From: DASYAN01 sp034431765
GTDB taxonomy: Bacteria > Chloroflexota > Ktedonobacteria > Ktedonobacterales > Ktedonobacteraceae
Reading direction: 5' to 3'
DNA length: 64,000 nt
NCBI GenBank assembly: GCA_034431765.1
Contig: DAOUDD010000193.1
Location: 32,055 to 96,054, forward strand
Positions 48,495 through 58,270 of the stretch are shown one piece after another (the first letter of the stretch is position 1; every line of letters begins with the position of its first letter). Both the position numbers and the translations under genes were made by a program. The notes beneath the pieces are model-generated. The model saw only the letters and a program-made list of their open reading frames with translations, did not search any database and was not told the DNA's origin.

Positions 48495-49868
48495 ATGGCG
48501 ACAACAACTTCTCCTTCGCTGCAAAAAGACAGAGGACGGAACCAGCCGACACGTGAGCAGGCCCGCTTTGCCTTTATCGTTCTGCTCATCATCAATATTC
48601 TCAATTACGCGGACCGTTCCGTTCTTGCCTCTGTTCAGACAACGATTCAGGCAGAATTTCACCTGACCGATACAGACCTTGGTTTGCTTACATCCTCCTT
48701 CCTGCTTATTTACGGTCTCTGTACCTTACCTCTTGGTGTCTGGGCCGATAAAGGCGTACGCAAAAACATTGTTGCCATCTGCGTGAGTATCTGGAGTATA
48801 GCAACGGTGTTAGGAGGCCTGACACAGAACTTTATCCAACTCCTACTCTCGCGTTCTGTTCTTGGTGTAGGAGAAGCTGGCTATGCACCCGCTTCTCTAT
48901 CCCTGATTGGAGACTCCTTTCCCAAGGAGCTGCGGGGTCGCCTGCTTTCTCTCTGGTCAATCGGCAATCTGATTGGAACAGCGATTGGGCTGGCAGTAGG
49001 AGGAATCGTTGCAGAATATCTCGGCTGGCGCTGGGTGTTTTACATTGTCGGTATTCCGGGCTTGATCACCGCCTTCTTAATCTGGCGCAGTGTCGAGCCA
49101 AAACGCGGAGCCTTTGATAGAGAGGGGGATGAAGAGGATACAGGGAGCGTCGGGCATGGTAGCCTGGGAAAAGACCTGTTCAACACTGCCAAGAGGCTTT
49201 TTCGCATTCCTACCTACTGGGTCTTGATCGCAGCATTTATCTGCAGCTTCTTCATTGTGGGTGCTGCAACCGCGTGGTTCCCAACCTATCTGGAAAGAGC
49301 TTTCGAGTTACGTAAAAGTCAGGCATCTCTATGGGCCAGCGGTTCATTAGCAGGTGGAAGCCTTGTAGGAACGCTTCTAGGGGGATGGCTTGCGGATGCA
49401 CTACAACGGCGTTTCCCGCAGGGACGCATGCTTGTAACAACTATTGCCTTTCTCGTAGGAGCTCCCTTGACATGGCTGGCGCTTTCGCTCCATATATTCC
49501 CGTTGTTCGTCAGTGTGTTTGTGCTAGCAATTGTCTGCTTAAGTATGTGCCTGGGTCCTATTCAAGCTATCGTTCAAGATATCACGACTCCCGATGTCCG
49601 TTCGACAGCAGTAGGATTGGCGCTCCTGTTTGGTCATCTCCTGGGCGATGCCTCCTCCCCACTACTCGTAGGTGCGCTCAGTCAGCATTTCCAGTCACTT
49701 GGCTCATCACCAGGAGCCGCACTCGGCACTGCACTGCTGATTACAGCTCCAATATGCCTCTTCCTGGCTGGCATAGCATGTTTGATTGGAATGAGAAGTG
49801 TGGCACGAGATATGCACAATATGCAAGAGCATCTTCACAATCGACCTGCTCCAGCCAAAACTGAGTAA
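48495..49868 (+). CDS. MFS transporter, spinster-like
   Basis: A 457-residue carrier with 12 predicted membrane helices. INILNYADRSVLASVQTTIQ at the first helix and LLTSSFLLIYGLCTLPLGVWADKGVRK (loop 2-3 motif) are typical of the spinster/ACS branch, followed by SRSVLGVGEAGYAPASLSLI at helix 4. A charged central loop (about residues 205-230) joins the two halves. The substrate may be an organic anion or lipid-like compound. The ATG at 48495 has GGGAAG 8 nt upstream; ATGs at 48426 and 48468 have none. A bidirectional terminator follows. Confidence 0.88.
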   Translation: MATTTSPSLQKDRGRNQPTREQARFAFIVLLIINILNYADRSVLASVQTTIQAEFHLTDTDLGLLTSSFLLIYGLCTLPLGVWADKGVRKNIVAICVSIWSIATVLGGLTQNFIQLLLSRSVLGVGEAGYAPASLSLIGDSFPKELRGRLLSLWSIGNLIGTAIGLAVGGIVAEYLGWRWVFYIVGIPGLITAFLIWRSVEPKRGAFDREGDEEDTGSVGHGSLGKDLFNTAKRLFRIPTYWVLIAAFICSFFIVGAATAWFPTYLERAFELRKSQASLWASGSLAGGSLVGTLLGGWLADALQRRFPQGRMLVTTIAFLVGAPLTWLALSLHIFPLFVSVFVLAIVCLSMCLGPIQAIVQDITTPDVRSTAVGLALLFGHLLGDASSPLLVGALSQHFQSLGSSPGAALGTALLITAPICLFLAGIACLIGMRSVARDMHNMQEHLHNRPAPAKTE

Positions 49869-49879
49869 CACAATGTACT

Positions 49880-49928
49880 AAAGAAAAAGAGAGCTGCCTA
49901 ACGTAGATAGGCGGCTCTCTTTTTCTTT
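49880..49928. terminator. Bidirectional terminator between the MFS gene and tRNA-Gly
   Basis: A long hairpin (49880-49899 with 49908-49928, one mismatch-like T-G) whose A-rich left arm and T-rich right arm serve both strands. Confidence 0.88.
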
Positions 49929-49935
49929 GAAAAAA

Positions 49936-50006
49936 GCGGGTTACGGGATTCGAACCCGTGGTCTCAACTTTGGGAAAGTTACATGTTACCACTACACCAA
50001 ACCCGC
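49936..50006 (-). tRNA. tRNA-Gly (CCC)
   Basis: A 71-nt cloverleaf on the minus strand: acceptor GCGGGTT/AACCCGC, D-arm with AGTGGTAAC, anticodon loop TTCCCAA giving CCC, and T-arm ACGGGTTCGAATCCCGT. CCA is not encoded. Confidence 0.95.
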
Positions 50007-50186
50007 GTGTCATCTCTCTGACAACGGGAATTATAGCCGATTCATCTGAGATTGTCAAGCGTTTTTTTAGAAGAGTTTTTCCATTTTCGATGGGATGCAG
50101 AATTGTCTCAGAACCAGCAACATCACTCCCTCTCGTCGCGTATACATTATAGATAACACATACCACGAACACCGTCTGGAGGTTTT

Positions 50187-50945
50187 ATGAGTATTTTATC
50201 ACGCATTCTCACTCTTCTCCATATTCGTGCACACGCTGCTCTTGATGAACTCGAAGATCCGGTTCAGGTAATGGATTACTCTTATAGTAAGCAGGTAGAG
50301 CATTTACAACAGCTTCGGAGTGTTCTCGTCGAAGTGGTGACGAATGAGAAACGCCTGGAACTGCAGCAAAAGCAGCTCCAGGAACATGTCTCTCGCCTTC
50401 ATAAACAGGCTCATTCGGCACTGCAAGCACAGCGTGAAGACCTTGCACGTCTTGCACTACAACGTGAGGAGATGTTGGTTGCACAGCTCCAGACGTACGA
50501 AAAGCAGCTTGCACAGTTGCGCAGTCAGGAAGAGAGGCTGATCGATATGGAGCGGCGTGTTTCTGCCACCATTGAGGCTTTTCGGACACAGAAAGAGAGC
50601 GTGAAAGTTCACTATAATGCAGCGCAGACACGTATAAAAGCTCAGGGCGCTCTGGCCGGAATTTCCGAGGAGATGGGCGAGACCAATCTCGCAATGCAAC
50701 GTGCACAGGATAGGATACTTACAATGCAAGCATATGCAGACGCAATGGATACACTGCTCGAACAGGGAATGACAGGCGAATATTCTTTACAAGAAGTACA
50801 TGATTACGACGGCCTGGATTCCCAATTGCAGCAAGTGAGTACACAACAAAATGTCGAGACACAGTTACAGGCGATGAAAGCGCAACTGCACCTCGACGGT
50901 CCGTCAGCATACCAGAAAAGGATTGAAGGGCCAGACTCCGAGTAA
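50187..50945 (+). CDS. PspA/IM30-family membrane-stress protein
   Basis: A 252-residue, almost wholly helical and Gln/Glu-rich coiled-coil protein. It begins MSILSRILTLLHIRAHAALDE and continues LEDPVQVMDYSYSKQVEHLQQ, the amphipathic first helix and conserved LEDP start of PspA/Vipp1. Such ESCRT-III-related proteins coat damaged inner membrane. The ribosome site is GGAGG. The last 50 residues differ from E. coli PspA. It converges with the next gene at 7 nt. Confidence 0.88.
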   Translation: MSILSRILTLLHIRAHAALDELEDPVQVMDYSYSKQVEHLQQLRSVLVEVVTNEKRLELQQKQLQEHVSRLHKQAHSALQAQREDLARLALQREEMLVAQLQTYEKQLAQLRSQEERLIDMERRVSATIEAFRTQKESVKVHYNAAQTRIKAQGALAGISEEMGETNLAMQRAQDRILTMQAYADAMDTLLEQGMTGEYSLQEVHDYDGLDSQLQQVSTQQNVETQLQAMKAQLHLDGPSAYQKRIEGPDSE

Positions 50946-50952
50946 ACCAGAG

Positions 50953-51312
50953 CTAGCCCTTCTTCTTGCTGTCTTTCTCCTTACGAGCGCGGTCCTTGTA
51001 AAAGGATTTTGGTTTAGGACGACGGTCTGTATCGATGTAGGCCGCAGGTGCCGCATCCTCACGCGCTGCAATCTCTGACTCACCGCGTTCGCTAATCAAC
51101 TCCTGTAAATCGTTGTAGATATTATAGTTGTCGATTACTTCCGGCATACGCGTCATGTGTCGCAACACTTGTACCTGAGTGATACTTGTCTTATCACCTC
51201 TCAGTGGTTCAGCCTGCCGGAGCAGTTTCTCCACCAGGTCCATACTATCATCATGTGCACCGATTCCCTCAAGGCGTTCGCGCACAGCAGTTAATTGTTC
51301 ATATAAGTTCAT
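50953..51312 (-). CDS. Small protein of unknown function with basic tail
   Basis: A 119-residue protein with a good GAGGGAGAG ribosome site. Residues 1-75 are helical and acidic (MNLYEQLTAVRERLEGIGAH, VEKLLRQAEPLRG); residues 90-119 are basic and probably disordered (RRPKPKSFYKDRARKEKDSK). No family is recognised. It could bind nucleic acid or a partner through its tail; that is a guess. It stands alone between PspA and the molybdopterin enzyme. Confidence 0.65.
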   Translation of the reverse strand: MNLYEQLTAVRERLEGIGAHDDSMDLVEKLLRQAEPLRGDKTSITQVQVLRHMTRMPEVIDNYNIYNDLQELISERGESEIAAREDAAPAAYIDTDRRPKPKSFYKDRARKEKDSKKKG

Positions 51313-51404
51313 TTTTTGCTCTCCCTCTTTGTGGCAAACAATGAAGCCAGATTATGGCTATAGTAGCATAGAGCTAAAAACCCGTCAAATGGGCGAGCAA
51401 TCTT

Positions 51405-53540
51405 TTACTCTGCTTCGACAAGCACGAGATTCGTATAGAAAGTGCTGCCACCGTTGAAGTCTGCCAACCGATCAGACGTGGTCCAATTGATATTGCGCTG
51501 ATCGGGACTGAAAGCGGGCCACCAGACAGTCGCGGTCGCTAGCACACCTGGGCGCACATCCTCCGTCACTTCGGCGATCAGACGACACCAGCCACGCTCG
51601 TTGCTAACACGTACAAGTTGGCCGCTACGAATGTTGCGAGCTTGCGCGTCCTGAGGATGAATACGCAGTGTTGGCTTTCCCTCCTTAGTCTTGAGCGTCT
51701 CCTGATTGCCAAAGGTGGAGCTGATAAAGTGGTGCGCGGCAGAAGTGACAAGCGGTAGTTTCTCAGACTGTGCGGATGCGGAATCGTTCTGCCGGACTCT
51801 TCCGGTTGTAAGATGAGACTCAACCTCAGGGACCCAGTCTGGCACAGGATCATACCCTTGCGCATTGGCCTGTTGGGAGTAGAACTCGACCTTGCCCGAT
51901 GGCGTGCGGAAGACACCAGTGGCAAAAGGGATACGCTCTTCCGTGGGAATCGTCAGGGGAATAGCTCCTTCGGCCCGCAGGCGCTCAAATGTGATGCCAT
52001 CTAAAGTTCGGTTAGATTCTGCGCTGGCAGCTAATACATCACGAATGATCGTATCAGCATCATCCCCTAACCACAACTCGTTAAAACCCATTGCAGCCGC
52101 GAAGGAGCGCATAACATCCCAGTTGTTGCGTGCCTCGCCCAGAGGCGCAATCGCGGGCATATTGTAGTGCAGTGAGAGGTGTCCATACGCTTTGTGCAGA
52201 TCAACGTGCTCAAGCTGGCTGGTTGCTGGCAGGACAATATTCGCGTAGCGGGCAGTGTCTGTCAGGAACAGGTCATGGACAACAGTAAAGAGGTCCTCAC
52301 GCAACAAACCCTCTACGACTTTTCCCGCGTTAGGGGTTGATGCAACAGGATTGCCATTGTAGACATACAGCGAGTAGATTGGAGGATCAGCCTCACCTGT
52401 CAAAATTGCACCCAGACGATTCATGTTGAGGGTACGCGGCGCAGGTGGGCATGCTGAATCATTGGCATGTCCAAGCACTTCTTTATTCCATTTGAGCCAA
52501 TCACTGGTGCTATACATTAAACCGCCACCAGCCACACCGTATTGTCCAATAAGGGCAGGCAAACAGACAAGCGTACGTACAGTCTGACCGCCATTTGTGT
52601 GACGATTGATACCATCCGATATCCTGAGCATCGCTGGCTTCGTTATGGCGTACATGCGAGCGAGATCAACAATTGTCTCAGGAGCCAATCCTGTAATTTC
52701 GGCAGCACGGTCGGGTGGAAAGCATAGAACTCTTTCTAACAGCTGCTCCCAACCAAGTGTATGCGTTGCTATCCAGCTTTCATCGTGCAGGCCTTCGCTC
52801 ACCATCACATGCATCATCGAGAGTGCGAGAGCGGCATCGGTTCCCGGAAATGGTTGAATATGTTCATCTGCTGAACGGGCGGTGAGTGTGCGGATCGGAT
52901 CAATTACGATCACACGCGCACCATTCCGCTGCGCCTGCCGCAGAAACGGCATAACATGTGGAGCTGTACTGGCTGGATTACTACCCCAGATCAAGATTAG
53001 TTTGCTTGAAATAAGCGCTTCCGGTGAGGGTCCAAAACTACCACCAATGGTTAAACGTACAGCCTCTTCAGCCGCATAGCCGCAGATCGCTCGCTTTAAC
53101 CGTGAAGTTCCTAGGCGATTCCAGAAACGAGTATCAGTTGCAGCCCCCTGGACAAGGCCAAGCGTACCGGCATAGCTATAGGGCAAGATACACTGGGCAC
53201 CATAGCGCGCGGTAATCTCCTTCCAACGATCCGTGATTTCGGCAATCGCTTCATCCCACGAGATGCGGACAAATGAGCCGCTTCCTTTCGCACCAACCTG
53301 GCGTAACGGATAGGGCAAACGATCGGGCGAATAGACACGTTCAAGATAACGATTTACCTTTGCACACAGCCATCCACGCGTGACTGAATGGTCGGCGCGA
53401 CCACGTACACTTACTGCACGTCCCTGCTCATCCACATGCGTCTCTAACGCGCAGCAATCGGGGCAATCGTGAGGACATGAACCATACACAACACGTAACT
53501 GCTGCTGTTTTTCCAGATGCCCAGACGCCTTCTGTGCCAT
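51405..53540 (-). CDS. Molybdopterin-dependent oxidoreductase (DMSO reductase superfamily)
   Basis: A 711-residue cytoplasmic enzyme without a Tat signal. The N-terminal 4Fe-4S motif CPHDCPDC plus Cys near 57 (GWLCAK) is complete. The molybdopterin domains follow: WDEAIAEITDRWKEI, SRLKRAICGYAAEEA (candidate Mo ligand Cys), LILIWGSNPASTAPH, VIVIDPIRTLTARSADEHI and the C-terminal dinucleotide-binding domain (PTLRIHPQDAQARNIRSGQL). The substrate is not known; it resembles formate dehydrogenase/polysulfide or thiosulfate reductase-like catalytic chains, but no partner subunits or cofactor genes are adjacent. The ATG at 53540 or a TTG at 53549 starts it. Confidence 0.88.
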   Translation of the reverse strand: MAQKASGHLEKQQQLRVVYGSCPHDCPDCCALETHVDEQGRAVSVRGRADHSVTRGWLCAKVNRYLERVYSPDRLPYPLRQVGAKGSGSFVRISWDEAIAEITDRWKEITARYGAQCILPYSYAGTLGLVQGAATDTRFWNRLGTSRLKRAICGYAAEEAVRLTIGGSFGPSPEALISSKLILIWGSNPASTAPHVMPFLRQAQRNGARVIVIDPIRTLTARSADEHIQPFPGTDAALALSMMHVMVSEGLHDESWIATHTLGWEQLLERVLCFPPDRAAEITGLAPETIVDLARMYAITKPAMLRISDGINRHTNGGQTVRTLVCLPALIGQYGVAGGGLMYSTSDWLKWNKEVLGHANDSACPPAPRTLNMNRLGAILTGEADPPIYSLYVYNGNPVASTPNAGKVVEGLLREDLFTVVHDLFLTDTARYANIVLPATSQLEHVDLHKAYGHLSLHYNMPAIAPLGEARNNWDVMRSFAAAMGFNELWLGDDADTIIRDVLAASAESNRTLDGITFERLRAEGAIPLTIPTEERIPFATGVFRTPSGKVEFYSQQANAQGYDPVPDWVPEVESHLTTGRVRQNDSASAQSEKLPLVTSAAHHFISSTFGNQETLKTKEGKPTLRIHPQDAQARNIRSGQLVRVSNERGWCRLIAEVTEDVRPGVLATATVWWPAFSPDQRNINWTTSDRLADFNGGSTFYTNLVLVEAE

Positions 53541-53687
53541 AAAATTCAACTATCCTTTCAGGAGATACAGAGTGTTCAAACCGAAGCGTCTCTTTGTTTA
53601 TGCATCATTGTTCAGACTTCCGTCAAGAGCCAGCAAGCACCACAGGGGCAGCCAATTGGCAGAGCATTATTTGGAAAGGATTGAGCA

Positions 53688-56600
53688 TCAGCTTGTCTCA
53701 GATTCCCAGGCACCGGTTGTACTCAACCAATCGAGCAGGGTTTCAGGGATGTGCGAGATAGCCTGCTGACGCTGAGAACAGCGCGGGAGGCTGTGCAGAA
53801 CCATTGATCCATACTCTTTTGAGGTAACGCGGCGATCAAACAGAACAACTGCGTTGCGCTGTGTATCGCTCCACGCAAGGCGATTCAGCACTCTACGTAT
53901 ACGCTGTGCAGCCATTGGCACTGTCAGAGAGTGAAGCTGGTCAGAGTAGTGCTCGGCACGTGCCGCAATGGGGGGATCATTAAGCACCGGCATCGGTAAA
54001 CGAGCAATAAAGAGACATTTAGGTGGACGCGTCACTTCCTCGACCCCATCCCAGAAACTCCCCGTGCCAAGCAGCACAACCCGTTCCTGAGAGTGAAATA
54101 CTTGCCAGAGCTGACGTGGAGAACCATCAACACCCTGACCAAGCACAAGGATACCCCGCGCCTCCAATACCGGTTTGATCGCACCGTAGGAGCTACGCAA
54201 GGCAGCGTGCGAGGTAAAGAGAGCCACAGTCTGACCTTCTAGAGCTGTCGCGATTCGTGTAAGAGCCTCGTCCAATTGCCGTTGATATTGAGGAACATTC
54301 GGCTCAGGTACATCATTTGGTAAGCACAATAGTGTCTGTTCGTGACGCTCAGTCACTACAGAGACTGCACGGCAGCTATCGTTCTCCAGACCAAAGCGGC
54401 TGCGCACAAAAGAGAATGAGTTATCCACAGCCAGCGCAGTACCCGCAAAAATCGTTGTCGTCCCCTCTTGAAGCACCGTACGCTTGAGCAAACCCGATAT
54501 CTGGACGACCTGAGAGTAGAGCACCGGCGACACCTCAACTGATTGGGTAGGAGAGGATTTTGAGCCTCCACTATGAGCATGCCCCTGTGGTTGAGGAGCA
54601 GGAGGCATACGTAACCAGAAGACCGTATCGCTGTTAGATAAAGAAAGGGCCTCCTGTAAGCGTTGTTTGTACTCTAGCAATTGAGCAGAAGCCGCCAAAA
54701 GTTCAGAGGCAACAGAGGTATCTTCCCCACTGCCAAGATCCAAACGTTGCCGTTGCCGTGGTGCGGAAAGAATCTTGTTCTCAGCCTCACGAGCGAGATC
54801 AATCACAGCTTGCAGCCGTTGTGACGCGTGGTGCCAGGCGCGCTCAACCTCCATCCAAGCCCCAAGGCGACGAATTGAGCTATTGAAGCGTAATGGTTGG
54901 TCGGTGCGCTCATTGCTTCGATTTCCTGAACGTGCCTGTGCGTCACCACGTCCCTTCCCATTCGCTCCCTGTTGCACATACTCCTCTATAAGCAAGGAAA
55001 AACTGCTGAATACTTTCTCTACCGCATTGCGAGCCTGACGTAATGTCTGAAACCAGTTGAGCAGATGAGAGTCAAGCTCAGCTTTTGCGATAGTCGGCTT
55101 TGAAGAGAGTCCTCCAGGCCCATTATCACGTAACGAAGGGGCTGCGAGCGCAAGCAATCCCTGATAACGGCCATCGGCAACCTCTGTGCCAATGGTATTG
55201 AGCAGGGCAAGCAACCGAAGTTGATCAAGCTCTGTACTGCTCCAACGTGCATTTTCTTCTTCAAGCTGATCTGCGTCGAGTATTAAACGGGTATCGATAG
55301 TGGAGAGCAAGGAGTGCGCTTGCGTCAGATTATCGAAAAGCCCTGCATGGGTCGTCACAACAATCTGTGCATTCTTTACCCGCTCTTCAGCAATACTCAC
55401 GAAACAATACCCCTTGCTTTGATAGGTACAGCGTGAGTGACTTGTGCCAGAACGGGCATGGGCCGAGGGCAAGCGTTCAGAACCTGATGCGATGCGCTCC
55501 CAGGCGGACATCTCGTGCTGGAGTAGAGTTATCTCGCTGCGTTCTCCCGTCAACGTCTGCTGCGCCCACAGTCCCAACTTCGCCAGACCACGAGCTTGTT
55601 CAGCCGTCAATTCACCGCTCGTTCTGCGCAGAGCGGCACCGAACCATCGATGTGTACAAAAATAGCCGCTTCGCTCAGCCACATATGCGACTGGAAGCTG
55701 TATCTGAAGCTGCTGCTGTAAGCGAGGTAAGGTTTCCTCCATCAAGCGTCGAGCATTTTGCTGTGACGAGCAGGCAATGACAAGCCTGTGCGAATTGGAC
55801 TGCACTTGAGAAGGATTTTCCATTAGCCATTCTAGAATAGGCAGTAGCGCTGGTGTATAGTCATGACCGCCAACCGTCACCTCCATTAGTAGAGGCAGAT
55901 GCTGGTCTAACGCCTCTCGCACCGCCTTACGTGCCACCGTGTAGCCCATGGGAGAAGATGCGGAGAGAGGTGTCTTGGACTCCATATGCGTGTGAACTTG
56001 CTCCAGCGTTTGCAAGACAGGGGCTGTTTCTGATCCAGTCGAAGCCGTTAACACATTCTCTTCCTGTTCATGTTGCGAGATGGCAAAGGAGAGGACACGA
56101 GGGTCCATACCGAGCTGGGCGGCAAAACGATCTCCCAGGCTCCCCCGAGCAAGGGAACCACGCAAGCCATCCCGTTCCTGCCGATCACGTAACTCCTGCC
56201 GGAAGAAGTGGAGCAGCGGCCAGGTACGGGGAGCATCCAGGTGGGCAAGGTCGTTGAGGAGGGCCAGATCCACCGCATCGAGACGCTGTTGCAGCGCTAA
56301 AAATACCTTCATTGCCAGCACGGTATCCACCATTGCACGATGACGATCCTGCGGCACATGAATTCCTAGCGAATGCGCAACCTGCCCAAGGTTATAGCTG
56401 GAGAGCGACGGCAATAGCACGGTCGCCAGCTCAAACGTATCGATCAAGGGATTCGTGTGAGCAATACCCCGCAACCGTAAAAATCCGACATCAAAGGGAA
56501 TGCTATGGCCGACTATAGGAAAATCACCTAGGAATTGCTGTAACTTCCTTGTGACCGATGCCAGTGTGGGTGCTCCAACAAGGTGTTCTGGCTTGATCCC

Positions 56601-56780
56601 TGTGAGGCGTTGCACACGGAAGGGGATTGAGCGACCGGGAGCGACAAAGGTTTCAAAGGTTTCGAGCACCTCTGTTCCCTGAAACTTGACTGCCGCAATC
56701 TCAAGAATGGCATCCTGTTCTGCATGTAATCCGGTCGTTTCTAAATCCAGTGCGACCCGAATGGAGGGCTTTTTCGCCAT
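53688..56780 (-). CDS. DEDDh exonuclease fused to a degenerate DinG-type helicase
   Basis: A 1030-residue protein. Residues 8-170 are a DnaQ-like 3'-5' exonuclease with all catalytic groups: VALDLETTGLH (Asp12, Glu14), VGHSIPFDVGFLRL and DRHRAMVDT (His, Asp). The rest has the order of a DinG/XPD helicase, but key motifs are altered. The P-loop position (near 297) reads LMEVTVGGHDYTPALLP in place of a GTGTGKS form, the DEAH-type box (near 501) reads LILDADQLEEE, and motif VI (near 963) reads QRIRRVLNRLAWSD with the usual GR-x-IR pair lost. Exonuclease activity is expected, ATP-driven unwinding is not. The start has only a weak ribosome site. Confidence 0.85.
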   Translation of the reverse strand: MAKKPSIRVALDLETTGLHAEQDAILEIAAVKFQGTEVLETFETFVAPGRSIPFRVQRLTGIKPEHLVGAPTLASVTRKLQQFLGDFPIVGHSIPFDVGFLRLRGIAHTNPLIDTFELATVLLPSLSSYNLGQVAHSLGIHVPQDRHRAMVDTVLAMKVFLALQQRLDAVDLALLNDLAHLDAPRTWPLLHFFRQELRDRQERDGLRGSLARGSLGDRFAAQLGMDPRVLSFAISQHEQEENVLTASTGSETAPVLQTLEQVHTHMESKTPLSASSPMGYTVARKAVREALDQHLPLLMEVTVGGHDYTPALLPILEWLMENPSQVQSNSHRLVIACSSQQNARRLMEETLPRLQQQLQIQLPVAYVAERSGYFCTHRWFGAALRRTSGELTAEQARGLAKLGLWAQQTLTGERSEITLLQHEMSAWERIASGSERLPSAHARSGTSHSRCTYQSKGYCFVSIAEERVKNAQIVVTTHAGLFDNLTQAHSLLSTIDTRLILDADQLEEENARWSSTELDQLRLLALLNTIGTEVADGRYQGLLALAAPSLRDNGPGGLSSKPTIAKAELDSHLLNWFQTLRQARNAVEKVFSSFSLLIEEYVQQGANGKGRGDAQARSGNRSNERTDQPLRFNSSIRRLGAWMEVERAWHHASQRLQAVIDLAREAENKILSAPRQRQRLDLGSGEDTSVASELLAASAQLLEYKQRLQEALSLSNSDTVFWLRMPPAPQPQGHAHSGGSKSSPTQSVEVSPVLYSQVVQISGLLKRTVLQEGTTTIFAGTALAVDNSFSFVRSRFGLENDSCRAVSVVTERHEQTLLCLPNDVPEPNVPQYQRQLDEALTRIATALEGQTVALFTSHAALRSSYGAIKPVLEARGILVLGQGVDGSPRQLWQVFHSQERVVLLGTGSFWDGVEEVTRPPKCLFIARLPMPVLNDPPIAARAEHYSDQLHSLTVPMAAQRIRRVLNRLAWSDTQRNAVVLFDRRVTSKEYGSMVLHSLPRCSQRQQAISHIPETLLDWLSTTGAWESETS

Positions 56781-56842
56781 AAATTATCTCTTCCTAGAAG
56801 GCTCTCGACACAAGCCAGGTGTATACTCTCTTTACAGGCACT

Positions 56843-57454
56843 TTACTGCGAGATTGCTGATTGTGGCCAGTCAGCAAGGAGGGCGCGTGCAAGTTGTGCA
56901 GCTTTTCCGCGATGGCTGATTGCATGCTTTTGTTCCGCTGAAAGCTCGGCGGTTGTCTTGCCAAGTTCAGGGACCAGGAAAATAGGATCATAGCCAAAGC
57001 CGTTTGTGCCACGCGGTTCGCTGGTAATCACACCCTCTATCACGCCCTCAACACTACGAACAGGCCCCTGTGGCTCCGCAAGTGTGATGACACAACGGAA
57101 GCGTCCAGTACGCTCTGGGATTGGAACGTTCTGTAGCCTCTCAAAAAGAATGCGAAAGCGCTCTGGATACGGCGTATCGGCACCGGCAAAGCGAGCGGAA
57201 TAGATACCGGGGGCACCTCCCAAGACATCTATCTCTAGCCCTGAATCATCTGCGAGAGAGAGGAGACCTGAGGCAGAGGCATAGGTTCGTGCTTTTAACT
57301 CTGCATTTTGTCTAAAGGTCGTGCCAGTCTCCTCTACATCTAAATCAAGGTGAATGTCCTGCAAAGATAAGAGCTGATAGGGCAGATCGGCAAAAATAGT
57401 CTGATACTCTTCCAGCTTATGACGATTCGTAGTTGCAATCAACAAGGGCCGCAT
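56843..57454 (-). CDS. rdgB: XTP/dITP diphosphatase (RdgB/HAM1)
   Basis: A 203-residue nucleotide pyrophosphatase that removes dITP, XTP and ITP from the pool. LLIATTNRHKLEEYQTIF is the N-terminal triphosphate site, ETGTTFRQNAELKARTYA and LADDSGLEIDVLGGAPGIYS the metal and substrate loops, and GTNGFGYDPIFLVPELGKT with HAISHRGKA the closing motifs. The ATG at 57454 has GGGAG 7 nt upstream. It follows the MOSC-like gene after 80 nt on the same strand. Confidence 0.95.
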   Translation of the reverse strand: MRPLLIATTNRHKLEEYQTIFADLPYQLLSLQDIHLDLDVEETGTTFRQNAELKARTYASASGLLSLADDSGLEIDVLGGAPGIYSARFAGADTPYPERFRILFERLQNVPIPERTGRFRCVITLAEPQGPVRSVEGVIEGVITSEPRGTNGFGYDPIFLVPELGKTTAELSAEQKHAISHRGKAAQLARALLADWPQSAISQ

Positions 57455-57534
57455 GAAAGACTCCCAACTAGTGGTTGTGACACTGCTCCGTATCTTATCA
57501 TATCCCTGTATCGTTGTCGAGATTGCCATTCTGT

Positions 57535-58083
57535 TCAAATACTAAACTCAGGAATGACAACCTGTAGTGTATCGTAGAGTTTAATTACTGTTGGCTCTAG
57601 AGCAATCCCATAAACACCTCTACGACCATAAGCATACTTTGGGAAGAGCTGAGGCTGGATCCTATGATGAGGATGAAACGATGCAAGACGTTGCCCCAGT
57701 TTCAGACAAGGATCGGTCTCGCCCTTCACCTCCAATACAGCCTGGTCCTGCTCATTAAGCAATCGTGTACCCGCAACAAGCTTAGTTGTTAGCTTGTCGA
57801 GACCGGCAAAGCAGATATTGGCACTCAACCAGGCTGGATCGATGAAAGGGATATTGAGCAAGGCGGCAATTTCGCTCACTTCAAAGGGCGACACAGCAGT
57901 GAAATGTCGAAAGTTGGGGACTACTTCGCCTGTGCTGCGCACACGAGTCACACCAGTATTGGGTTCACCAACAACACCATGATGGGGGCGAATTTCTATA
58001 GAGGGAACTGCAACCCCTGGTTGACCACTCGTCTGCTTCATGTACAAGCCAATTACAGTGAGGGTGTATGAACTTGTTCTCAT
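57535..58083 (-). CDS. MOSC-domain-like protein
   Basis: A 182-residue protein. The C-terminal two thirds resemble a MOSC beta-strand domain: EVSEIAALLNIPFIDPAWLS, ANICFAGLDKLTTKLVAGTR and the conserved Cys in VKGETDPCLKLGQ, followed by GRRGVYGIALEP. MOSC proteins handle sulphur attached to the molybdenum cofactor or carry it for sulphur transfer; a molybdopterin enzyme is encoded 4 kb away, but no direct link is shown. The ATG at 58083 follows AGAGGAAT; a TTG at 58101 is less likely. Confidence 0.65.
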   Translation of the reverse strand: MRTSSYTLTVIGLYMKQTSGQPGVAVPSIEIRPHHGVVGEPNTGVTRVRSTGEVVPNFRHFTAVSPFEVSEIAALLNIPFIDPAWLSANICFAGLDKLTTKLVAGTRLLNEQDQAVLEVKGETDPCLKLGQRLASFHPHHRIQPQLFPKYAYGRRGVYGIALEPTVIKLYDTLQVVIPEFSI

Positions 58084-58270
58084 GACTATTCCTCTCTTCA
58101 AGATACGTTAACCTCTGCATCATATCACCACAGCGCATAGAGAGTTTAACAATACAATTCTGTCCATTGCTTTTGTAGAGCTACTGGAAATATTTGAAAA
58201 AGTGCTTGACAAGGCTTAGCCGGAGGAGTATAATCGACAACGTCAAAAGGGCACAGAGTCTTGTAGATAA

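Noticed and set aside
51405..53540. Selenocysteine formate dehydrogenase
   Set aside because: The molybdopterin protein has no in-frame TGA; the candidate metal ligand is a Cys. Formate dehydrogenase identity is not supported by neighbours either.
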